Source: Euperipatoides rowelli
Taxonomy: Eukaryota; Onychophora; Udeonychophora; Euonychophora; Peripatopsidae
Reading direction: 5' to 3' (one strand)
DNA: 11,804 nt
Assembly (NCBI GenBank): GCA_003024985.2
Contig: PXIH01S0020338.1
The notes beneath the pieces were generated by a model that did not search any database, was not told the DNA's origin, and saw only the letters and a program-made list of their open reading frames with translations. How positions within the stretch are numbered: position 1 is the first letter of the stretch; every line of letters begins with the position of its first letter. Positions 7,145-11,804 of this stretch are shown piece after piece. The position numbers were made by a program, and so were the translations under genes.

Positions 7145-7800
7145 TTAAAAAAAATTTCCAGTAAAATTTATTAGGTTTCTAATTTTCCAAATTGCCATAA
7201 ACATATACAGGTAAATTTTGTAATTTTTATTGTTAATCATAAACCCCAATAATCCTTTTAAATTTGTTCCATTCAGATGTTCATTGTTTTGTCTTATGCA
7301 ACCGATTTCTGTTAAAAATTTTAAGTTTCCAAAATGAATGGTTCGTCTAAATCTTAAGAATTTTTTGTATTTAAAATGAAAGCGTTGCAGCTAACAATTC
7401 TCAGATGAAGAAACAATATTTTTAATTATTTGATATCATTAATCCACAGACCAGGAATTAAAAATATTGTTTCTTCACTAANTGAGACTTTCATATACAG
7501 TATTTCATTTCCAATTGATGGTAATCTTTTGAATTTCTGTTCGTAAATCAGCCATGGCTTCTCATAATTAACTCTACACAGCTCGTAGTTAAGGATCTTG
7601 GAGGGGTTCAATCTGTGTGTATTAGAGGGCATTTGAATCCCATTATCTCTTACTAAAGACTTAAAGTATTAGCTGAAATGTTTTCACTTTNAATACAAAA
7701 ATCCTTAAGAGTTAGACAAACCATTGATTTTGTAAACTTCAATTTTTTAGCAGTAATCACTTGAATAAGACCATGCTGGCCAAATAATATAAACTAGCTG
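7145..7800 (-). pseudogene. Unrecognised gene or exon remnant in three open segments
   Basis: Three minus-strand segments are unusually open for such AT-rich DNA. From 7800 to about 7673 the frame reads GQHGLIQVITAKKLKF and SMVCLTLKDFC, then hits stops. A one-base shift continues directly into 7668-7429 with YFKSLVRDNGIQMPS, KILNYELCRVNYEKPWLIYE and KFKRLPSIGNEILYMKV. A further 81-codon frame without a stop runs from 7390 to 7148 (FGNLKFLTEIGC, NLKGLLGFMINN) in another frame. Amino-acid usage in the first two is balanced and protein-like. Ns at 7482 and 7691 lie inside, so sequencing error could explain the shift. I do not recognise the family. It could be an exon of a host gene, a decayed transposon protein, or chance. 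Confidence 0.3.
7407..7476. repeat. Perfect 21-base inverted repeat (hairpin)
   Basis: gaagaaacaatatttttaat plus one T (7407-7427) is exactly complementary to 7456-7476, with a 28-base loop. The pairing extends by one more base pair (7406/7477) and resumes after a 3-base gap (tctca near 7399 with tgaga at 7483-7487). The right arm overlaps the end of the unidentified open frame. Confidence 0.85.
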
Positions 7801-7854
7801 AAAAGCCCATTGTAAATTTAAATGCAATAGGCTCTAGCTAACTCCCCCCCCCCN
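7792..7854. repeat. Poly-C-ended repeat, copy 1
   Basis: Starts at aactagctgaaaagccc and ends ggctctagctaact followed by ten Cs and an N. The interior is an imperfect palindrome: agctgaaaagcccattg faces caataggctctagct around an AT core. Copy 2 at 8022-8046 shares ggctctagctaac plus a C run. Confidence 0.5.
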
Positions 7855-8021
7855 AATAAAAACAAGTCTAGCTCAAAGAATATTTTTTTTTTCAATCTGT
7901 TATAAATATTACATGTTAATGGAATGTTTCACTTATAAATAGAGTTTATAATTAATAATTGATAATCTTTTAGATCGAGTAACTAGAATTTCATACTAGG
8001 AATTCATCTTTCATTTTCTAA
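7855..8021. other. AT-rich spacer between the two poly-C repeats
   Basis: No gene or recognisable element. tctagctcaaag at the left edge again contains the ctagct word of the flanking repeats. Confidence 0.3.
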
Positions 8022-8046
8022 GGCTCTAGCTAACCCCCCCCCCCCC
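8022..8046. repeat. Poly-C-ended repeat, copy 2
   Basis: ggctctagctaa followed by thirteen Cs, matching the end of copy 1 at 7830-7853. A C-rich tail with many short CCC runs continues to about 8120 and may be decayed poly-C or an additional simple repeat. Confidence 0.5.
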
Positions 8047-8426
8047 TCTTTGACTCTTACCTCATAACCCCCTCTCTTAATAACCCTTCTCCCACCCACC
8101 CCATACTTCTACTGCCCAATTATAGTTTTAAAATGAAAAACTGCTATTTGCCAAAACGATTTAAAATATAAATCTCTTAATGTTTCAAAAAAAAAAAAAT
8201 AATTGGGTTTTCTATACAGTAGCATATCTTATTGTTTAATAGGATAAAAATTCTAATAATAATGCAACTTTTTTACATGCAGTCATCACGCGTTTTGATT
8301 AAATTTTTTATTGATTTCTAATAATAAATTCACACAATCGCATAACTATAAAGGTGAGTGTTCCATTGCTGAATTATATAATAGATTGTATATAAATCTT
8401 TTAGTAAATTTTCCATGAGATATAAC
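8047..8426. other. C-rich then AT-rich stretch, no gene
   Basis: A C-rich segment to about 8120 is followed by AT-rich DNA with a short A12 run near 8188. Nothing coding, RNA-like or repeated was seen beyond that. Confidence 0.35.
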
Positions 8427-8633
8427 AAATAATTTGAGATATGACCCAGTTCCTTATGTTTACACAAAAACTTGTACTTTTCTGTTTACACAAAAACTTG
8501 TACTTTTTACAATAATATCCTGTTGTATTTAATATTAATTTAAAAATAATTTGAGATATGACCCAGTCCCTTATGTTTACACAAAAACTTGTACTTTTGA
8601 CAACAATATCCTGTTGAATTTAATATTAATTTT
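8427..8633 (+). repeat. Tandem duplication of a 91-base unit with an inner 26-base duplication
   Basis: Unit 1 (8427-8543) and unit 2 (8544-8633) both start aaataatttgagatatgacc, continue tgtttacacaaaaacttgta, and end with a cctgttg...tttaatattaat segment. Unit 1 carries an extra 26-base repetition of its central part (8457-8481 and 8483-8507), which explains its greater length (117 against about 90 bases). Few mismatches separate the units, so the duplication is relatively young. Confidence 0.85.
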
Positions 8634-8974
8634 TTTTTTGGAAATATTGTGTTCAAACTATAGATTTTCAAAGATGAAAAAAGAAAAATTTGATTTGTAG
8701 AGAGACCAGTGAAAAAGCAGACCTGAGATTAGAAATATGTATCAAAACATTTAAGGGACAAAGCGACATGTCAAGAAAACCATGTATACAGTATGACTGG
8801 TAACAAGTAGATAGATCTGTAATTATTAAGATTTTATAGATCATATTTAATGTATAAGAGTATTACAACAGCATTATTCCATGAGTGAAAAATTTTATTA
8901 TTTTAAACATCGTGTTTATTCTAGTTCATTTTCAATGAAAATTATTTCACAAGCATAGCGCCTAATGAATAATA
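8634..8974. other. AT-rich stretch, no confident gene
   Basis: A plus-strand frame is open for about 40 codons around 8674-8803 (SEKADLRLEICIKTFKG), ending at TAA. It lacks a start codon and any family resemblance, so it is not called. No repeat or RNA was identified. Confidence 0.3.
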
Positions 8975-9618
8975 CAGCTCTGCTTGTTAACAAAGGTATT
9001 TTATGATAACGATTTAATATAACTCACGAATGAAAAGTTGTATCCACAAACCATTTTATACACGTCATTATTAAGTCTATACACGTGCTTCTTTCGTTGC
9101 ACATAGCACATCAAGGCAAAACTCCAAACTCATGCCATGTGTTGGACAGCATATCCTTTGTCATGGTACCTATTGCATCTGATATTTGATTAAGAACATT
9201 AAGGTTTGGTACCGTGAGCGTTAAGCCATGTCCTTAACACAACCCCACAAAAAAAATTAAGGGGGGTTACATCAGGTGGTAAAGGTATGGGACCATTAAT
9301 TAGCATTTAGAAACTTCCAGTCTCCTTAAATTTCTTCATCCATGCATGTATTGTATGCATACTTGGTGATTCTTTCCCATATGCTGTCGATATTTGTGTT
9401 GGACAGCTACTGGAGATTTTGTTTCGTCAAACCACAGCACACATTGTTTTTTATCATCGTATGGACTCCATTTGCATTTAAAAAAAAGTTATGTGGCGCC
9501 ATCTATTGAACAAAAAAAAAAACTTGAGTTGATAAATTTCAGTCAACAGTTTGTGGATATGACTTTTTGTTAATGAATTATGTTAAATCATTATAAAGAT
9601 AATTCTCAGGACACCCTG
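8975..9618 (-). mobile_element. Internally deleted mariner-like DNA transposon
   Basis: The right end, read on the minus strand, begins CAGGGTGTCC, a common start for mariner-like and related insect transposons. About 70 bases of it (9549-9618) align with an inverted counterpart at the left end (about 8991-9051, possibly from 8975): both share tatccacaaac preceded by a degenerate ATTTAA...CA/GAA core. The inverted repeats are about 60-70 bases and roughly a fifth diverged. Between them lie both ends of a transposase gene with the middle missing. The exact left end and the target-site duplication are unclear, since TA does not flank both sides. The total of about 0.64 kb is far below the length expected of an autonomous copy. 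Confidence 0.6.
9078..9490 (-). pseudogene. Mariner-like transposase remnant: DUF4817-type N-terminus joined to the C-terminus
   Basis: A transposase cuts and pastes its element using a DD(D/E) catalytic core. The N-terminal helix-turn-helix is readable at about 9309-9475: QCVLWFDETKSPVAVQHKYR, then after a one-base shift THAWMKKFKETGSF, matching the arthropod 'CVLW..E.KS...VQR.FR' and 'I..W...F.ETGS' DUF4817-type domain. It runs almost directly into the C-terminal part: PPDVTPLNFF (9250-9285), the counterpart of 'SPDLTPLDFFLWG'; QISDAIGTMTKDMLSNTWHE (about 9130-9195); and LDVLCATKEARV (9078-9116), the counterpart of 'RLDVCRATKGAHIE'. The final catalytic aspartate of 'PLDFF' is asparagine here, and the section bearing the first two catalytic residues is absent. 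It cannot be active. Confidence 0.75.
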
Positions 9619-9873
9619 AACAATATAGTTTAATGGGAAAATTTATTGGTTAGGCAAGGTTTCATAAAAAAAAAATAAGAGGTGACAAGAACGTCTAAAT
9701 ATTTTAAGATGCACATTAGCTCAAAATATTTTAACATGCCAGATGCCCAAATTTCAAATATGTTTATTTTAGATTGAATTCTTTGTTTACAAATTTAAGT
9801 GTAAAATTATTTAACATGTAATTTTAGAAAGTATTCAGGGTTTTCTATGTGCTACAAGTTTTACGGTCATGTG
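9619..9873. other. AT-rich spacer between the mariner-like element and the Gypsy fragments
   Basis: No gene is visible. If the minus-strand Gypsy fragment at 9874-10080 were longer, its 3' region and LTR would fall here, but no polypurine tract joined to a TG...CA block could be recognised. Confidence 0.35.
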
Positions 9874-10080
9874 ATTCTATAACATAATTGGTGCGATGCA
9901 TGAAATATGAAACCAATCATCGGTTGATATTTAAAATGGGCTCCTATTCAGGTTGTTAAGGTAAGTTGGACGTAGTTGAACCATGTGTCTTTTAATTATT
10001 CTGCCGTTCTCTAAAATTACCTTGAAGGTTACTAAACTGAGCAATTTGTTAATTTTTCTTTGGATCCATTTGTCTGCTCC
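9874..10080 (-). pseudogene. Gypsy-type integrase C-terminus, minus-strand copy
   Basis: On the minus strand one frame runs uninterrupted from about 10080 to a TAA at 9931-9933: GADKWIQRKINKLL, VTFKVILENGRIIKRH and MVQLRPTYL. This matches the C-terminal domain of Ty3/Gypsy integrases, 'KW.PG.I....GPVTY.V....GR...RHVDQLRP', which inserts retroelement cDNA into the host genome. Only the last 45-50 residues and the sequence after the stop remain. The catalytic core and reverse transcriptase are missing. This is the left arm of a large inverted repeat with the plus-strand copy at 10132-10264. Confidence 0.7.
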
Positions 10081-10131
10081 TTTCTGAATTTAAAAGTTAT
10101 TAGACAAGTCTCTTCCTACTATAAACTTTCT

Positions 10132-10264
10132 CGGCAGGATAGGTATAAGACACAAGGATCAACTACATCCGTTTTAACTTACCAACCTGAGTAGGAGTCC
10201 ATTGAAAATATCAACTGATGATTAATCTCATATTTCAGCAAATACACCACAATTGGCTATGAAG
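10132..10264 (+). pseudogene. Gypsy-type integrase C-terminus, plus-strand copy
   Basis: The plus strand reads GRIGIRHKDQLHPF then a stop, continuing LTNLSRSPLKISTDD. This parallels GRIIKRHMVQLRPTYLNNLN plus the post-stop region of the minus-strand copy. It is shorter and more decayed, with an early stop after HPF. The segment upstream (10080-10131) no longer encodes the preceding integrase residues. Confidence 0.6.
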
Positions 10265-11112
10265 CAAAATACATAAACCATTCTATATTCTTCCAAGGNG
10301 CATGAATACATAATTTTGTGTCTATCAGCATCAAGTTCTGGTAAATTCTCACTGCTTTCTAGTATTTCAATTGAACCTTCAAACAATATATTTTTCTTAT
10401 TTGATGACTAATATTTGTCAGAACTGAGTCCATAGGCTTAAGAGTTACTTGATGTTGAAGGATTCAGTAAACCATTTATCGATGCATGATTAAATACATT
10501 TTCAAACATTTTGAGAGACAGATTTTGGAACCAGCCACCTTTCTGCTGAATTATAGAGAAAAAAAAATTCTCTAAACAATCTCAAGAAGTGTTAGTAAAA
10601 ATGTCAAACTATGATACAATTTTAAATCATACCAAAGCATCAGCAACCCATTGATTGATTACACATTACATAACTGTTTTTACATTTGGTTTGGTTTCTT
10701 ACATCATTTTTCTTTATTAGTTTACTATTACTGCTTACTGTTTATGTTTTCAATAAATTCCAAGATGTCCATCCAGCCTTTACAAATCCGTCAAGATATC
10801 GAATAGCTTATCCACTTTTTCACAGAATGAAGCAGTGCCTATTGCACTACTTGGCACTCCACCAATGAATATGCAGTATATAATTATAGTCCTGAGGCAA
10901 CATAATGACTAGAAACATGAGCAGCAGTTTCACTTTCACTTCCAAATCGTGGAATATTGAAGTGGATAATTGTAAGTTGTAGAGCTAATCTGAAGTGCCA
11001 TTTTGTTGTACCACCACCTTGTAGATATTGTATTTTCTTAAATTATTCCAGGTACTTTTTAAAAGATGTAGATTAAAACACATAGATTACTACCATTATG
11101 TTTAAAATATGT

Positions 11113-11120
11113 TATGTTTA
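11113..11120 (+). repeat. Target-site duplication, left copy (tatgttta)
   Basis: Eight bases immediately before the SINE head are repeated exactly at 11357-11364, immediately after its A-tail. Confidence 0.55.
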
Positions 11121-11356
11121 GTCTCGGTTCCGTGGTCGAGCGGATTTGCCTCCGCTTGATGAACCGAAGGCATATTCTGAGGTGTACAGGTTCGCGCCTC
11201 GGCTTGGGCAGTTATGGAACGGTTTTTTCCCTAGAAGTAACAGCTCGCTTTGGGTTTTTCCAAGTACGCTGCCCTTGTTAACATCTTAGGAACCTGTTTC
11301 TGGTGTATTATTTATAAATTATCTGGCGTATTTAAATTGATTAACCTAAAAAAAAA
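11121..11356 (+). mobile_element. SINE with a tRNA-like head and A9 tail
   Basis: The head contains an A box (tggtcgagcgg, 11133-11143) and a B box (ggttcgcgcct, 11189-11199), the internal promoter elements of RNA polymerase III. They are 45 bases apart, which suggests a class II tRNA (Ser- or Leu-like, with a long variable arm) as the ancestor. The anticodon arm does not fold properly, so it is not a functional tRNA. The body (about 11206-11347) contains gggcag (11206-11211) facing ctgccc (11270-11275) and otherwise resembles nothing I know. It ends in nine As (11348-11356) followed by a copy of the 8 bases that precede the head. It lies antisense within the P-type transposase, exactly between the DQGSN and HLLKS motifs, where removing about 244 bases restores a plausible protein spacing. 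Confidence 0.6.
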
Positions 11357-11364
11357 TATGTTTA
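11357..11364 (+). repeat. Target-site duplication, right copy (tatgttta)
   Basis: Matches 11113-11120 exactly and directly follows the A9 tail. This pattern is left by LINE-driven SINE insertion. Confidence 0.55.
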
Positions 11365-11804
11365 CAGAAACATAGATCTGTGAAGTTTTAGGAAATTTGA
11401 GCCTTGATCATTAACAACCATTGTTAATTTGAATGCTAATTTTGAAATACTGTAATTGCTTTATCTATTGAAAAGCTTCATGAACAATAAAACATTGTTT
11501 GCTAACGGTGCTGCCTCTCTCTCCATTGTTATCTTCAAAACCTAAAATTATATTTGAGATGCATCAAAAGTTACATTTGACAGCAAAGATATTTTTCTTC
11601 TGCCATACTCACAAACATTTCTTAATAGACATATTACCATTTCATTTTTACCCGGTTTAAACTGGACTCCCTCTATCCACTGCTCCAATGTTCTTATTAA
11701 AAGGCAGTTTAAAATGTTAACAAGAAAATTGTAACCTGATCTACTTCGAACAGTAAAGATAGGCCAAACAACTTTTCCTCATTTGTCCAACAATAGCCAT
11801 TGGG

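Larger units (their letters stand above)
9874..10264. repeat. Large imperfect inverted repeat: two arms of about 133 bases
   Basis: Arm 1 (9874-10006) and the reverse complement of arm 2 (10132-10264) align end to end at equal length with about 20-25% mismatches and small gaps. The shared path runs from ttctataac through aaatatga, atcatcggttgatat, cctattcaggttg and gtagttgaacca to ctgccg. The loop is 125 bases. Both arms carry the end of the same Gypsy integrase reading frame, so the structure is a head-to-head pair of element copies, not a simple palindrome. Confidence 0.8.
10305..11804 (-). pseudogene. P-element/THAP9-type transposase, degenerate, continues past the window edge
   Basis: P-type transposases move DNA with an RNase H-like catalytic core. 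Read from 11804 downward: WTNEEKLFGLSL (about 11754-11789); SGYNFL and TLEQWIEGVQFKPG (11640-11745), the 'YRFL....LPS..TL..W....PG' region; SLLSNVTFDASQI with a putative catalytic D at 11563-11565; GFEDNNGERGSTVSKQ and FQ*IKQLQYF (11430-11542), matching 'GFED.G' and 'WKQP..Y'; VNDQGSNFLK (11390-11415), matching the 'CDQGSNN' motif with its aspartate at 11407-11409; a SINE insertion; LHLLKSTWNNLRKYNIYK (about 11015-11070), matching 'PHLLKS.RNNL'; EVKVKL and AAHVSSHYVASGL (10870-10960); SAIGTASFCEKVDKLFDIL (10783-10860); QKGGWFQN and FENVFNHASINGLL (10450-10545); LPELDADRHKIMYS (about 10310-10350). The THAP DNA-binding domain would lie beyond the right edge. At least five frame changes and several stops make it a pseudogene. 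It could also be a decayed THAP9-like host gene. Confidence 0.8.

Noticed and set aside
8674-8803. Plus-strand 40-codon open segment (ADLRLEICIKTFKG)
   Set aside because: No start codon, no recognisable family, and length within chance expectation. An exon is possible but unsupported.
10553-10578. Small hairpin tagagaa / ttctcta around an A run
   Set aside because: Seven base pairs in AT-rich DNA are expected by chance, and it lies within the decayed transposase coding sequence.
10686-10868. Plus-strand frame encoding a leucine-rich, membrane-like start (MVWFLTSFFFISLLLLL)
   Set aside because: It is the antisense shadow of the P-type transposase, whose LFDIL region reads on the opposite strand. 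A hydrophobic run is expected from complementary T-rich sequence.
11121-11211. Functional tRNA gene
   Set aside because: A and B boxes are present, but the anticodon stem encloses a loop of about 16 bases, the acceptor ends do not pair, and an A-tail with target-site duplication follows. This fits a SINE, not a tRNA.
1-11804. CRISPR arrays, prokaryotic operons or phage modules
   Set aside because: No regularly spaced repeats, no ribosome binding sites and no dense coding. All recognisable proteins are eukaryotic transposable-element products.

Overview
The window looks like non-coding, transposon-dense DNA from an arthropod, probably an insect. It is very AT-rich, full of homopolymer runs and short repeats, carries scattered single N calls (2470, 6771, 7482, 7691, 7854, 10299), and has no open reading frame longer than about 94 codons. 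I see no intact gene and nothing prokaryotic: no operons, ribosome binding sites or CRISPR. The host is inferred from the element mix: a mariner-like transposase with the arthropod DUF4817-type N-terminus, a P-element-type transposase, CR1/L2-like LINEs, a TATA-containing LTR and a tRNA-headed SINE. I cannot name the species.

Left third (1-5310). A plus-strand CR1/L2-like reverse transcriptase fragment (about 168-785) meets, tail to tail, the 3' end of a minus-strand LINE (copy A, 786-2446) that ends in an AATAAA signal and an (ATT)n tail. A second copy of the same LINE family (copy B, about 3733-5310, minus) lies further right. Between them are the 3' LTR and polypurine tract of a minus-strand LTR retrotransposon (2631-3098) and an AT-rich filler with a GC-rich perfect hairpin next to copy B. 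Copies A and B share a 166-base identical block inside otherwise clearly diverged sequence.

Middle (5310-8990). Mostly AT-rich sequence with a 31-base direct repeat containing a hAT-like CAGGGGCGGATC terminus, a long perfect hairpin at 7407-7476, a pair of open frames at 7148-7800 that look like remnants of an unrecognised gene, two copies of a poly-C-ended repeat, and a 91-base tandem duplication.

Right third (8975-11804). A shrunken mariner-like element (about 8975-9618) keeps imperfect terminal inverted repeats and both ends of its transposase. It is followed by two head-to-head copies of the tail of a Gypsy-type integrase (9874-10264). The window closes with a long, broken P-element/THAP9-type transposase on the minus strand (about 10305 to beyond 11804), which was itself interrupted by a SINE with an 8-base target-site duplication (11121-11356).

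Nothing here seems to work together as a living system. The window is a layered record of insertions, and its value lies in their nesting order and in the unexplained repeats and the unidentified ORF remnant. All family assignments come from reading motifs by eye; no database search was possible.
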